Assembly (NCBI GenBank): GCA_009781175.1
Contig: WQYQ01000003.1
Location: forward strand, 124,001 to 188,000
DNA length: 64,000 nucleotides
Direction of reading: 5' to 3'
Source: Betaproteobacteria bacterium
Lineage (GTDB): Bacteria > Pseudomonadota > Gammaproteobacteria > Burkholderiales > Rhodocyclaceae
In this document: positions 54,282 to 63,125 of the stretch, piece after piece
Numbering within the stretch: the first letter of the stretch is position 1
Layout of the letters: the number at the start of each line of letters is the position of its first letter
The notes under the pieces: generated by a model
Seen by the model: only the letters and a program-made list of their open reading frames with translations
Told to the model about the DNA's origin: nothing
The model's database searches: none
Made by a program: the position numbers and the translations under genes

Positions 54282-55718
54282 ATGGGATTTGAATCAAAAA
54301 CGCGTAGCAAACTGCAACAAGCAGGGCTCGTACTGGTTGGCGTGTGCGCGGGTGTCGCAATCAGCCTGAATTACTCCGCCAATGCGAATAAAGAAGCGAC
54401 GGAACCCTTGCCCGTTGAAGAGCTGCGCACGTTTGCCGAGGTGTTCAGTGCGATCAAGCAAGGCTATGTCGAGCCGGTCGAGGACAAAAAGCTGATCACG
54501 AACGCGATTAGTGGCATGCTCTCCGGGCTCGACCCACATTCGACCTATCTCGATGCGGATGCTTTCAAAGATTTGCAGGTCGGCACGCAGGGCGAATTTG
54601 GCGGCCTGGGGATCGAAGTCGGCATGGAAGATGGCTTCGTCAAGGTCATTTCGCCGATCGAAGACACGCCGGCTTTCCGCGCGGGCGTGCGTCCGGGTGA
54701 TCTGATTATCAAGCTCGACGACACCCCGGTGAAGGGGATGTCGCTCAACGATGCCGTCAAGAAAATGCGCGGCAAGCCCAAGACGCAAATCAAACTGACG
54801 ATTGCGCGCAAGGGCGAGATGAAGCCGATCGAAGTGACGCTCACACGCGAAATTATCCAGGTGCAAAGCGTCAAGGCCCGCATGCTTGAGCCGGGCATCG
54901 GCTACATCCGTATCGCGCAGTTCCAGGAAAATACGGCGGCGACCTTGGCGAAAGAGCTTACACGCCTGGAAAAACAGGGCATGACAAGCATTATTCTCGA
55001 TCTGCGCAACGACCCGGGTGGTTTGCTGCATGCAGCGGTTGGAGTCTCGGGCGCGTTCCTGCCGGGCAAGGCCCTGGTGGTGTCCACCGATGGGCGTACC
55101 GAGGATTCGCGGCACAAGTTCTACGCTTCGCCGGAAGATTATCTGCGCGGCGGCAAGGAAGATTATCTGAAGACGATTCCGGCGAGCGTCAAAACGATGC
55201 CAATCGTCGTGCTCGTCAATGGCGCAACCGCTTCGGCTTCGGAAATCGTGGCCGGTGCGCTGCAAGACCACAAACGGGCGGTTGTCGTCGGCACGCAAAC
55301 CTTCGGCAAGGGTTCGGTCCAGACCGTTCTGCCTTTGACAAGCAATACCGCGATCAAGCTGACGACGGCGCGCTACTTCACGCCGAGCGGCCGTTCGATC
55401 CAAGCCAAGGGCATTTCGCCGGACATCGTGGTCGAGGATACGCCGAGCGGTTCCTTCACGCGGATTCACGAAGCCGATCTTGAAAACCATCTCGAAGGCG
55501 GCGCCCAATCCGCTCCCGCCGCAACCAAGCCGACATCGAAAGCGGATGAGCCGGCCAAGGCGAAGGATGTGAAGGCTCCCAAAGAGGGCGGCAAGGATAA
55601 AGAGAAAGCCGATGTCGAAACGCCGGCAGTATTCGAACTTGGCGGCAAGAACGATTATCAGTTGGCGCAAGCGCTTAATGTTCTGAAGGGAATGCAACTC
55701 GCCCAACAGGTACGTTGA
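54282..55718 (+). CDS. ctpA: C-terminal processing peptidase (S41)
   Basis: A 478-residue periplasmic protease: signal/anchor (about 12-32), PDZ domain (about 95-165), and the S41 core with S318 in NGATASASEIV and K343 in TFGKGSVQ, 25 residues apart as in Prc. A Lys/Glu-rich stretch near 410-445 precedes a conserved C-terminus. It degrades or trims periplasmic proteins, often cell-wall hydrolases, fitting its place after the EnvC-like gene. Repeat copy F begins 4 bases after its stop codon. Confidence 0.94.
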   Translation: MGFESKTRSKLQQAGLVLVGVCAGVAISLNYSANANKEATEPLPVEELRTFAEVFSAIKQGYVEPVEDKKLITNAISGMLSGLDPHSTYLDADAFKDLQVGTQGEFGGLGIEVGMEDGFVKVISPIEDTPAFRAGVRPGDLIIKLDDTPVKGMSLNDAVKKMRGKPKTQIKLTIARKGEMKPIEVTLTREIIQVQSVKARMLEPGIGYIRIAQFQENTAATLAKELTRLEKQGMTSIILDLRNDPGGLLHAAVGVSGAFLPGKALVVSTDGRTEDSRHKFYASPEDYLRGGKEDYLKTIPASVKTMPIVVLVNGATASASEIVAGALQDHKRAVVVGTQTFGKGSVQTVLPLTSNTAIKLTTARYFTPSGRSIQAKGISPDIVVEDTPSGSFTRIHEADLENHLEGGAQSAPAATKPTSKADEPAKAKDVKAPKEGGKDKEKADVETPAVFELGGKNDYQLAQALNVLKGMQLAQQVR

Positions 55719-55721
55719 GTT

Positions 55722-55787
55722 TCTGGCGCCGAAGGCGCCTCCGATTTGTGGCGAAGAAGCCCCAAGCTTCAGCTTGGGGCGATTCAC
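55722..55787 (+). repeat. Repeat family copy F, right part
   Basis: Starts in the GGCGCC core (TCTGGCGCCGAAGGCGCC) and runs through GATTTGTGGCGAAGAAG and the hairpin CCCCAAGCTT-CAGCTTGGGG to GATTCAC. The hairpin sequence differs from copies B, C and G but still pairs, a compensatory change that suggests the stem is under selection. It sits right after the ctpA stop. Confidence 0.85.
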
Positions 55788-55803
55788 GGAAAGGCGGCCC
55801 TTG

Positions 55804-56250
55804 ATGCTAGAACGCGACAAAACCTACCAACTGGCGGGGCGCCACCATGAGCTGTCAGGGGCGTCGGAGGCGCTGTATAAACGGCGCGAATTGCATTTTC
55901 GGGGTTTGCCGCCCGACCAGACTCGGCTGATGCTGTCGCAGCTAAACGCCGCGTCCGGAATAGAGGCTCACATCGCGATGGGGGGACTGCAAGTGGGCTA
56001 TTCGCTTGCCGATCATTCCTTCGAGGAAATCGAGACGCTGCTTGAGCATGCGGGTTTCCCGCTGGATAGAAGCCTGTATGGCCGATTCCGGCGGGCGCTG
56101 ATTCGTCATGCCGAAGCGATTCAAAGGCGCAACGCGTCTTCGCCTGCACGCTTGATCAAAGAAACCCATGCGGTTTACGTCAAAGCCTGGGAGCGTCATC
56201 CCCACGGTGATCACGACGATACTCCGCCCGATCTGCGCGAAATCCATTAA
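55804..56250 (+). CDS. Uncharacterised 148-residue protein
   Basis: I do not recognise the family by name. It starts MLERDKTYQLAGRHHELSGA and contains LHFRGLPPDQTRLMLSQLNA, a region with a ferredoxin-like feel (GIEAHIAMGGLQVGYSLADH) and HAVYVKAWERHPHGDHDD near the end. No signal peptide. The ribosome site GGAAAGG borders the end of repeat copy F. It lies between ctpA and moeB, and may be co-transcribed with moeB 47 bases downstream. Confidence 0.7.
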   Translation: MLERDKTYQLAGRHHELSGASEALYKRRELHFRGLPPDQTRLMLSQLNAASGIEAHIAMGGLQVGYSLADHSFEEIETLLEHAGFPLDRSLYGRFRRALIRHAEAIQRRNASSPARLIKETHAVYVKAWERHPHGDHDDTPPDLREIH

Positions 56251-56297
56251 CGCGCTTTGTTTTAGTTTGGCGCGCAAAATGCGCGGCGCATTCACTC

Positions 56298-57053
56298 ATG
56301 GACGACAACCAGCTCCTCCGTTATTCACGTCATATTCTCCTGCCTGAAATCGGCATCGAAGGCCAGCAGGCCATCCGCGCCGCGCGTGCGCTTGTCGTCG
56401 GCGCGGGAGGGCTCGGTTCGCCGGCAGCGATGTATCTTGCCTCCGCGGGTGTCGGCACCCTGGTTTTGGCGGATGGCGATATCGTTGATCTAACCAATCT
56501 GCAGCGCCAGATCCTGCATACGCACGAATCGATCGGCTCGGCCAAAGCGCTGTCGGGACGCAGAACCCTGCACGCGCTCAACCCCGAAATCGAAATCATC
56601 CCGCTCGAACAGCGTCTCGACGGCGAAGCGCTTGAGGCCGAAGTGCGCAAGGCGGATGTCGTGCTCGATTGCTGCGATAACTTCGCCACGCGCCATGCGG
56701 TCAATCGCGCCTGCATTGCAGCATGTAAGCCTCTGGTTTCCGGCGCCGCGATCCGCTTCGACGGGCAGATCAGCGTGTTCGATTTACGCCGCAAGGACGT
56801 GCCGTGCTACCACTGTCTTTTCCCCGAAGGCGGCGAACTGGAGGAATTGCGTTGCGCGGTGACGGGCGTTTTCGCGCCGCTGACGGGCATCGTCGGCGCA
56901 ACGCAAGCGGCGGAAGCGCTCAAACTTTTGGCGGGCTGCGGCGAACCCTTGGTCGGGCGTTTATTGCTGCTCGATGCGCTGGCGATGCGCTGGCGCGAAG
57001 TGCGCTATGCACGCGATCCGGCTTGCCCTGTTTGCAGTCATCGGTTGGCGTAA
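56298..57053 (+). CDS. moeB: Ubiquitin-like activating enzyme MoeB/ThiF
   Basis: A 251-residue E1-like adenylyltransferase: ATP loop GAGGLGSP (about 33-40), TNLQRQILH arginine helix, VLDCCDNFATRHAVN and the zinc cysteines in CYHC and CPVC. It activates the C-terminus of MoaD (molybdopterin) or ThiS (thiamine); sequence does not decide. It converges with the acr3 gene, two bases away. Confidence 0.9.
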   Translation: MDDNQLLRYSRHILLPEIGIEGQQAIRAARALVVGAGGLGSPAAMYLASAGVGTLVLADGDIVDLTNLQRQILHTHESIGSAKALSGRRTLHALNPEIEIIPLEQRLDGEALEAEVRKADVVLDCCDNFATRHAVNRACIAACKPLVSGAAIRFDGQISVFDLRRKDVPCYHCLFPEGGELEELRCAVTGVFAPLTGIVGATQAAEALKLLAGCGEPLVGRLLLLDALAMRWREVRYARDPACPVCSHRLA

Positions 57054-57055
57054 AT

Positions 57056-58105
57056 TCACGCCGCGCTGAAGTGCTGTTTCTTCAGCCATAACGCCACATT
57101 CACCAGCCCGATCAGCACCGGCACTTCCACCAGCGGACCGATGACGGCCACGAACGCCTCGCCGGAATTCAAACCGAATACGGCAATCGCCACGGCAATG
57201 GCAAGCTCGAAATTATTCGAAGCGGCGGTAAAGGACAGGGTTGCCGACTGTTCGTAATTCGCCCCGACCCGCCGGGAGAGGTAAAACGAGAGCAGGAACA
57301 TCACCAGGAAGTAAATCAGCAGAGGGATGGCGACCTTCACCACATCCAGGGGAAGCTGCACGATGTATTCGCCCTTGAGGGAGAACATCACCAGAATGGT
57401 GAACAGCAAGGCCCGCAAGGTCCAGGGACTTACGCGAGGGATAAAGACCTGCTCATACCAGTCCAGCCCTTTGACCTTGAGGCCATAGAAACGCGAGGCG
57501 ACGCCGGCGAGGAAGGGAATGCCGAGATAGATGAAAACGCTTTCGGCAATCCGCCCCATGCTGATGTTCACCACTGCCCCGGACAATCCGAGCCAGCCGG
57601 GCAGCAGGGTAATGAACACATAGGCGTAGACCGAGAAGAAAAGCACCTGAAACACGGCATTGAAGGCAACCAACCCGGCGCAATACTCCCTGTCGCCGCC
57701 GGCAAGATCATTCCAGACAATGACCATGGCGATGCAGCGGGCAAGGCCGATAAGGATAAGGCCGACCATGTAGCTGTTGTTGCCGGACAGAAACGCAATC
57801 GCCAGCAGAAACATGAGAGTCGGGCCGATGATCCAGTTCTGCACCAGGGAGAGGAGTAGCACCTTCCGATTGCGGAACACTTCGCCGAGCCGTTCGTATT
57901 TCACCTTTGCCAGAGGTGGATACATCATCAGGATCAGTCCGATGGCGATGGGAATGTTGGTTGTGTCGACCTGGAAAAAATTGATGACGTTCTTTAAACC
58001 CGGCGCGGCCCATCCAAGCCCCACGCCTATGAACATGGCGAGGAATATCCACAGGGTGAGGTAACGGTCGAGGAAGGAAAGCCGTTGCAGTGTCGATTGA
58101 GTCAT
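57056..58105 (-). CDS. acr3: Arsenite efflux transporter ACR3
   Basis: A 349-residue protein with ten hydrophobic helices. [20 protein letters not shown] and the conserved cysteine in [14 protein letters not shown] mark the ACR3 family, which exports As(III) using the proton gradient. Start is uncertain (ATG at 58105 or GTG at 58120). It follows arsR by 24 bases. No arsC reductase is adjacent, so the cell must take As(III) directly or reduce arsenate elsewhere. Confidence 0.92.
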   Translation of the reverse strand: MTQSTLQRLSFLDRYLTLWIFLAMFIGVGLGWAAPGLKNVINFFQVDTTNIPIAIGLILMMYPPLAKVKYERLGEVFRNRKVLLLSLVQNWIIGPTLMFLLAIAFLSGNNSYMVGLILIGLARCIAMVIVWNDLAGGDREYCAGLVAFNAVFQVLFFSVYAYVFITLLPGWLGLSGAVVNISMGRIAESVFIYLGIPFLAGVASRFYGLKVKGLDWYEQVFIPRVSPWTLRALLFTILVMFSLKGEYIVQLPLDVVKVAIPLLIYFLVMFLLSFYLSRRVGANYEQSATLSFTAASNNFELAIAVAIAVFGLNSGEAFVAVIGPLVEVPVLIGLVNVALWLKKQHFSAA

Positions 58106-58129
58106 GGATGTGCATTTCACTTCTTTAGG

Positions 58130-58498
58130 TTACGGTTTCCTGTCTTCGCAACGGGATGGCAAAAATTCCGGTGCAACTCCGCTTTCAGCCCGGAAGCTTA
58201 GGCACAGCTCTGGATTGCCGGAACAGCATTCAGTCGTCAGGTAGGCGACGGTTTCCAGCATCAGGGGGATGTTGGCCTTGTAGCGTGTGTTGCGGCCTTC
58301 GCGTTCCATGCTGGCAAGCCCGCTGTGGACGATGGTTTTCAGGTGAAAGGAAAGATTGGTCTTTGGAATGTCCAGCATCCGGGCGATTTCCCCGGCAACT
58401 AGGCCGTCCGGGGCATATTTGACCAGCAGGCGGAAGATGGAAAGCCGAGGCTCGGAGGCCAGAACTTCAAAGATGGTGGCGGCTGTTTTTGCTTCCAT
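58130..58498 (-). CDS. arsR: ArsR-family metalloregulator
   Basis: A 122-residue winged-helix repressor: EVLASEPRLSIFRLLVKYAP, DIPKTNLSFHLKTIVHSGLA (recognition helix). The usual ELCVCDL triplet is not present in the DNA-binding helix; instead cysteines lie near the C-terminus (TECCSGNPELC), where arsenite is bound in the C-terminal-type ArsR proteins. Start at the ATG at 58498; a TTG upstream would overlap the candidate operator. It controls acr3. Confidence 0.88.
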   Translation of the reverse strand: MEAKTAATIFEVLASEPRLSIFRLLVKYAPDGLVAGEIARMLDIPKTNLSFHLKTIVHSGLASMEREGRNTRYKANIPLMLETVAYLTTECCSGNPELCLSFRAESGVAPEFLPSRCEDRKP

Positions 58499-58508
58499 TG
58501 GATGATTA

Positions 58509-58524
58509 TTCAATAACTATTGAA
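58509..58524. promoter_or_regulatory. Candidate ArsR operator
   Basis: TTCAATAACTATTGAA: two perfect 7-bp arms with a 2-bp spacer, just upstream of arsR. It has the TTCAA-TTGAA layout seen at ArsR/SmtB sites. Confidence 0.65.
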
Positions 58525-58590
58525 CAATAGCAAGGATCTCTTGCCTGAATCTTCCGCGGTTTGCAGCAAGCGAGCGCTTCGTCAGCGGCT

Positions 58591-59805
58591 TTAAACGCTG
58601 GGACGTAGGATCAGACGTAAATCCGTACCCACGCGGTGCACCTCATGCCAAGCGAAACGCGGCACATCAGCCATGCTTTCCAGACCGCTCAAGGCGATCA
58701 GCCCGCGGGCGTCGTTGCCCATTAAGGCGGGCGCGAGGTAGAGCAGGATTTCATTGACGCATCCCGTCGCAAGCATCGCTCCGGCAAGCTTGGCGCCTGC
58801 TTCGACCATCAATTCGTTGACGCCGCGACGGCCCAATTCGGTCAGCAGCGCGGGGAGATTGACCACGGGTTGAGCGCAAGCCCCGTCATTCATGACGGGG
58901 TCAGCGAAACAAGCGTTGTCATCAGCGCCATGGGCGCTTCCAATTTGTGGCGAGGAAACCCCAACCTCCTGGTTGGGGTGACTCACCTGTCCGTTGGCAT
59001 TGGGGCACGCGAACAATTCCGCGCCTGCATTGCGTAATGCCTCGGCGCGCGGGCCGAATGCGTCCGCGCAGGCGATCAGCGCCTGACCGCCTTGCAGGAT
59101 GCGCGCGCCTGGCGGGGTGCTCAGTTTCGAATCGGCAATTACGCGTAGCGGTTGGCGCGAGGTTTCGATTTCACGCACGTTGAGCTGCGGGTCGTCGGCC
59201 AGCACGGTGCCGCTGCCGGTCAGGATCGCGCAACTGCGCGCGCGCCAGCGTTGCACGTCGCGCCGTGCATCCGGGCCGGTAATCCATTTGCTCTCGCCGT
59301 TCGCGAGCGCAGTGCGGCCGTCGACGCTTGCGGCGAGTTTGAGCTGAACCCAGGGGCGGCCGGTGAGCATGCGCTGGATGAAGCCGCGGTTCAGTTCGCG
59401 CGCTTCCTGCTCCAATAAACCGCAGGCGGTGTCGATCCCCTGCGCGGCGAGGCGGGCGAGGCCGCTGCCCGCGACGCGGGGGTTCGGGTCTTGCATGGCG
59501 GCGACGACGCGCGCGACGCCGGCTTGAATCAGCGCTTCCGTACACGGCGGCGTGCGGCCGAAGTGGCTGCAGGGTTCGAGCGTGACATAGGCCGTCGCGC
59601 CGCGTGCGCTTTCTCCCGCCATGCGCAGGGCGTGCACCTCGGCGTGCGGCTCACCCGCGCGTGCGTGCCAGCCTTCGCCGACGATTCGCTCCTCGCGCAC
59701 GATGACGCAGCCGACACGCGGGTTGGGCGTGGTCGTGTACAGACCGTGCGCGGCCAATTGCAGGGCGCGCGCCATGTGGGCATGGTCGGCGGCGCTGAAA
59801 TTCAT
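58591..59805 (-). CDS. ribD: Riboflavin biosynthesis protein RibD carrying an in-frame repeat insertion
   Basis: A 404-residue bifunctional enzyme: N-terminal deaminase with H54-A-E56 and the zinc cysteines C79 and C88, and a C-terminal reductase (about 150-404). Residues 274-315 are encoded by repeat copy G, exactly 42 codons, which sit between FACPNANGQ and NLPALLTELGRRGVNELMVE. Without them the protein would have 362 residues, the normal length. The insert keeps the frame open. It lies before a reductase substrate loop, so activity may be affected. It follows nrdR by one base. Confidence 0.92.
   Translation of the reverse strand: MNFSAADHAHMARALQLAAHGLYTTTPNPRVGCVIVREERIVGEGWHARAGEPHAEVHALRMAGESARGATAYVTLEPCSHFGRTPPCTEALIQAGVARVVAAMQDPNPRVAGSGLARLAAQGIDTACGLLEQEARELNRGFIQRMLTGRPWVQLKLAASVDGRTALANGESKWITGPDARRDVQRWRARSCAILTGSGTVLADDPQLNVREIETSRQPLRVIADSKLSTPPGARILQGGQALIACADAFGPRAEALRNAGAELFACPNANGQVSHPNQEVGVSSPQIGSAHGADDNACFADPVMNDGACAQPVVNLPALLTELGRRGVNELMVEAGAKLAGAMLATGCVNEILLYLAPALMGNDARGLIALSGLESMADVPRFAWHEVHRVGTDLRLILRPSV
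58861..58986 (+). repeat. Repeat family copy G, complete, inside ribD
   Basis: A 126-base complete copy: GACCACGGGTTGAGCGCAAG, hairpin CCCCGTC-ATTCAT-GACGGGG, TCAGCGAAACAAGCGTTGTC, GCGCCATGGGCGC core, GCGAGGAAACCCC, hairpin CCCCAACC-TCCT-GGTTGGGG and TGACTCAC end. Both hairpins carry changes relative to copies B, C and E that still pair. Its length is a multiple of three and one frame is stop-free. Confidence 0.92.
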
Positions 59806-59806
59806 T

Positions 59807-60286
59807 TCAACTATTGCGCGAGCGGCTTGAGGGGCGGCGCACCGATACTTCGCGAATCGCCTCGGAAAATTCCTCCGCGTCTTCGAAATTGCGATAGACC
59901 GAGGCGAAGCGGATGTAGGCTACTTTGTCGAGCCGCTTGAGTTCGCGCATCACAAGCTCGCCGATCTTGTCGGTCGTAATCTCGCGTTCTCCCAGCGAAA
60001 GCAGTCTTTCCTCAATGCGGGCGGCCGAGGCGTCCACACTTTCGGCGTTGACCGGGCGCTTGCGCAGCGCAAGCTTCATGCTTGCAAGGAGCTTTTCGCG
60101 GTCGTATTCCATGCGACTGCCGTTTTTCTTGACGACCTGCGGCATTTTCAATTCGATGCGCTCATAGGTCGTAAAACGTTTATCGCAGTGCAGGCAGCGG
60201 CGGCGGCGGCGGACGGTATCGCCTTCGTCGTTTTCGCGCGTATCGGTGACCTGTGTCGAAGGGGTGTCGCAGAACGGACATTTCAT
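59807..60286 (-). CDS. nrdR: Transcriptional repressor NrdR
   Basis: A 159-residue repressor of ribonucleotide reductase genes. Zinc ribbon C3, C6, C31, C34 and the ATP-cone domain ([20 protein letters not shown]) are present. It lies between glyA and ribD; this glyA-nrdR-ribD order is common in proteobacteria. Confidence 0.95.
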   Translation of the reverse strand: MKCPFCDTPSTQVTDTRENDEGDTVRRRRRCLHCDKRFTTYERIELKMPQVVKKNGSRMEYDREKLLASMKLALRKRPVNAESVDASAARIEERLLSLGEREITTDKIGELVMRELKRLDKVAYIRFASVYRNFEDAEEFSEAIREVSVRRPSSRSRNS

Positions 60287-60310
60287 AGCGTGGATGCGCC
60301 TGGACTGGAT

Positions 60311-60336
60311 GTGAAAAGGGCGCCGTATGGCGCCCT
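60311..60336 (-). terminator. Intrinsic terminator after glyA
   Basis: Stem AGGGCGCC (60317-60324) and GGCGCCCT (60329-60336), loop of four bases. On the minus strand it is followed by TTTTC. It separates glyA from nrdR. Confidence 0.7.
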
Positions 60337-60373
60337 GGGAAGTCTATCCGTATCCGAGTGTTACGAACAGGCT

Positions 60374-61621
60374 CTATGCACCGTATACCGGGAACTTGCG
60401 GCACAGCGCGCCGACTTCCTCGCGCACGCGGGCCAGCGCGGCTTCGTCGTGCGGCGCTTCGAGCACATCGGCAACCAGGTGCGCGACACGTTCGGCTTCG
60501 ATTTCGGTGAAGCCGCGCGTGGTGATCGCGGGGCTGCCGATCCGAATCCCGGAGGTGACGAAAGGCTTCTCGGGGTCATTGGGGATCGCGTTCTTGTTGA
60601 CCGTGATATGGGCGCGCTCCAATACCGCTTCCGCTTCCTTGCCGGTGATCTTCTTGGCGCGCAGGTCGAGCAGGAATACGTGGCTCTCGGTGCGCTGCGA
60701 GACGATGCGCATGCCGCGTTCTTCGGACAGCACGCGCGCCATGACGCGGGCGTTGGCGATGACTTGTTCCTGATAGTTGCGGAATTCCGGCGACAGCGCC
60801 TCCTTGAAGGCAGCGGCCTTGGCCGCGATGACATGCATCAGCGGGCCGCCCTGCAGGCCGGGGAAGATGGCCGAGTTGATCGCCTTCTCGTGCTCGGCCT
60901 TCATCAAAATGATGCCGCCGCGCGGGCCGCGCAGCGTTTTGTGCGTCGTCGAGGTCACCACATCGGCGTGCGGGACCGGGTTCGGATAGAAGCCCGCCGC
61001 GACGAGACCGGCGTAGTGCGCCATATCGACCATGAAGATCGCGCCAACCGCTTTGGCGACCTTGGCGAAGCGTTCGAAATCGATGCGCAGCGAATAAGCC
61101 GAAGCGCCGGCGATGATGAGTTTCGGCTTGTGCTCATGCGCAAGGCGCTCCATCGCGGGGTAGTCGATCTCTTCTTTTTCATTCAGGCCATAGGCGACGA
61201 CGTTGAACCACTTGCCGCTCATGTTCAGCGGCATGCCGTGCGTCAGGTGGCCGCCTTCGGCCAGGCTCATGCCCATGATCGTGTCGCCCGGCTTCAGGAA
61301 GGCCATCAACACGGCCTGGTTCGCTTGGGAACCGGAATTCGGCTGCACGTTCGCGGCGTCGGCGCCGAAAATCTTCTTGACGCGATCGATCGCGATCCGC
61401 TCGACGACGTCCACATACTCGCAGCCGCCGTAATAACGCTTGCCCGGATAACCCTCGGCGTATTTGTTCGTGAGCTGGGAGCCCTGCGCTTCCATGACGG
61501 GGCGGCTCACATAGTTTTCGGAGGCGATCAGCTCGATGTGATCCTCCTGGCGGCGGTTTTCCGCCGCGACGGCGGTCCACAACTCAGGGTCGACTTGGGC
61601 AAGAGTTTGCTTCGGGAACAT
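60374..61621 (-). CDS. glyA: Serine hydroxymethyltransferase
   Basis: A 415-residue PLP enzyme that moves a one-carbon unit between serine and tetrahydrofolate. The PLP lysine is K228 in [13 protein letters not shown]. The opening [20 protein letters not shown] and [14 protein letters not shown] are typical. A 68-base gap follows the phosphatase gene. A terminator stands after it. Confidence 0.96.
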   Translation of the reverse strand: MFPKQTLAQVDPELWTAVAAENRRQEDHIELIASENYVSRPVMEAQGSQLTNKYAEGYPGKRYYGGCEYVDVVERIAIDRVKKIFGADAANVQPNSGSQANQAVLMAFLKPGDTIMGMSLAEGGHLTHGMPLNMSGKWFNVVAYGLNEKEEIDYPAMERLAHEHKPKLIIAGASAYSLRIDFERFAKVAKAVGAIFMVDMAHYAGLVAAGFYPNPVPHADVVTSTTHKTLRGPRGGIILMKAEHEKAINSAIFPGLQGGPLMHVIAAKAAAFKEALSPEFRNYQEQVIANARVMARVLSEERGMRIVSQRTESHVFLLDLRAKKITGKEAEAVLERAHITVNKNAIPNDPEKPFVTSGIRIGSPAITTRGFTEIEAERVAHLVADVLEAPHDEAALARVREEVGALCRKFPVYGA

Positions 61622-61689
61622 GGCGCTTGGTTTGGCATGGAGTCAAAACAGAAGTTTAGCATGCGCCAATTGGCTGCCTTGAAGGGTTT

Positions 61690-62325
61690 TCAGGTCGGCA
61701 GTTCGTCGAGCGAGTCGTCGAGGTGCGAACGTTCGTCCCACGCCAGAATGACCCAGCGGCCCTGGTCGTATTCCAGCCAATTCACCGTGGCGTTGCCGAT
61801 CGGGAAATCGCGCTTGCGCGTGAGCGGCAAGGCCGCGGCAATCCGATGCACCATGTCGAGCACGCCGCCGTGGCAGACGACAAGAATATCGGCATCCGGA
61901 TGCCGCTCGGCGATGGCTGTGAGCGTTTGACGCACGCGCTCGAAAAACATCTCAAGGCTTTCGCCGCCGCCGGGAAAAGCGTCCGTCGTGATGCGCTGTT
62001 CGAAGCGCGCATAGACATCGGGATATTTCGCCTTGGCCTCGTCGTAAGTCAGGCCCTGGAATCCGCCGTAATTACGCTCGCGCAAACCGGGCTCGGGCTG
62101 CACATGCAGCGCGAACCGATGCGCGACGGCTTCGGCGGTCTGCCGGGCGCGCAGCAAATCGCTCGTATAGATCGCGGCGAAATGCTCGTCGGCAAGGCTT
62201 GCGGCAAGCCTGCACGCCTGCGCACGGCCGGTCGAGTTCAAAGGAATATCGGTATGGCCTTGCATGCGGCGAGCGACATTCCAGTCGGTTTCGCCGTGTC
62301 GGATCAGACAAATACGGGTGCTCAT
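61690..62325 (-). CDS. Histidine-phosphatase superfamily protein
   Basis: A 211-residue phosphatase of the branch that includes CobC and GpmB: phosphohistidine in LIRHGETDWNVARRMQGHTD, second histidine in ILVVCHGGVLDMV. The substrate could be a cobalamin precursor, a sugar phosphate or ribose-phosphate; no cob genes are nearby. It is upstream of glyA. Confidence 0.87.
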   Translation of the reverse strand: MSTRICLIRHGETDWNVARRMQGHTDIPLNSTGRAQACRLAASLADEHFAAIYTSDLLRARQTAEAVAHRFALHVQPEPGLRERNYGGFQGLTYDEAKAKYPDVYARFEQRITTDAFPGGGESLEMFFERVRQTLTAIAERHPDADILVVCHGGVLDMVHRIAAALPLTRKRDFPIGNATVNWLEYDQGRWVILAWDERSHLDDSLDELPT

Positions 62326-62421
62326 CGGGATTTATTCAGGTGGGACTATGAGAGTTGGTGGACGGCGCTGAAGCGGCAGGCTGCGCCGTATCGTCCATGA
62401 CGACTCGGAGGCGTGCGTGTT

Positions 62422-62871
62422 TCATAATGGAGCCTCTTTTGTCCAGTCATCGAGCGTCAATCCACCGAGCACGCTCGCGTGTGAGAAAGCGCCGTCCCGT
62501 GTAACCAGGGTCACCTGCTCCTGCGCCTGCGCGGCGGCCAGCGCCAGGGCTTTTGCGTGCGCGGCGATCATCATGTCCATCGGCGCGAGCGTGACGCCAC
62601 CAGCCTCGCAGGCCGTGCGCAGCTCGGCGTAGGCTTCGGCCGCCTTAGTTGTCCACGGCAAGACCGTTACGCGCGCCAGGAACTCGCGCACCTTGGTCAC
62701 AAGCCCCTGCGGATGACCGCGCTTGGCGACGCCGTACAGCAGCTCGGCTTGCGTCACGACCGATACCGCGACGCAATGCATCGGCACCGCGACAAGGCGT
62801 TCCCGCACACGTGGGATGTCGCCCTTGATGATGTGGCTCGCGATGTTCGTGTCGAGCAAATACGTCGTCAT
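62422..62871 (-). CDS. vapC: VapC-type PIN-domain toxin
   Basis: A 149-residue PIN-domain ribonuclease: [16 protein letters not shown] with the first acidic residue D7, TQAELLYGV with the glutamate and [12 protein letters not shown] with the later aspartate. VapC toxins cleave initiator or other tRNAs. The ATG at 62871 overlaps the vapB stop by four bases. Confidence 0.9.
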   Translation of the reverse strand: MTTYLLDTNIASHIIKGDIPRVRERLVAVPMHCVAVSVVTQAELLYGVAKRGHPQGLVTKVREFLARVTVLPWTTKAAEAYAELRTACEAGGVTLAPMDMMIAAHAKALALAAAQAQEQVTLVTRDGAFSHASVLGGLTLDDWTKEAPL

Positions 62872-63125
62872 GCCGGTGCGTCCTCGAACGGATCGCGGGT
62901 ATGCTCGCCCTGGTTGCGATCGGCCTCGCTCATGAAGTCGGCTGGCACGTCCGTCGTCGCGTCGAGGGCGAAGAAGCCTTCCCACGAGTCCGGCCGGCGC
63001 GACAGGATCACGTCGCCCGTGACGGCATCCCGGCGGATGTAGACCTCTTTCTCGTCGAAGCGGTATTCGAGCGGCAGACGTACTGCTTGGCTGCGGCCGG
63101 TCGTGAAGATTTTGGCAATCTGCAT
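62868..63125 (-). CDS. vapB: VapB-type antitoxin (AbrB fold)
   Basis: An 85-residue antitoxin with the AbrB-like N-terminus [20 protein letters not shown], then [20 protein letters not shown] and an acidic tail ([10 protein letters not shown]). It neutralises VapC and represses the operon. Two repeated sequence boxes lie just upstream. Confidence 0.9.
   Translation of the reverse strand: MQIAKIFTTGRSQAVRLPLEYRFDEKEVYIRRDAVTGDVILSRRPDSWEGFFALDATTDVPADFMSEADRNQGEHTRDPFEDAPA

Noticed and set aside
17769-58986. CRISPR array
   Set aside because: The repeats are far apart, in both orientations, about 125 bp long and have no regular spacers; no cas genes are present.
58514-59810. FMN riboswitch controlling ribD
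   Set aside because: ribD starts one base after nrdR, so no room for a leader; no FMN-element consensus was seen.
60188-61930. A 580-codon plus-strand frame opposite nrdR and glyA
   Set aside because: Shadow of glyA and nrdR; no recognisable domain.
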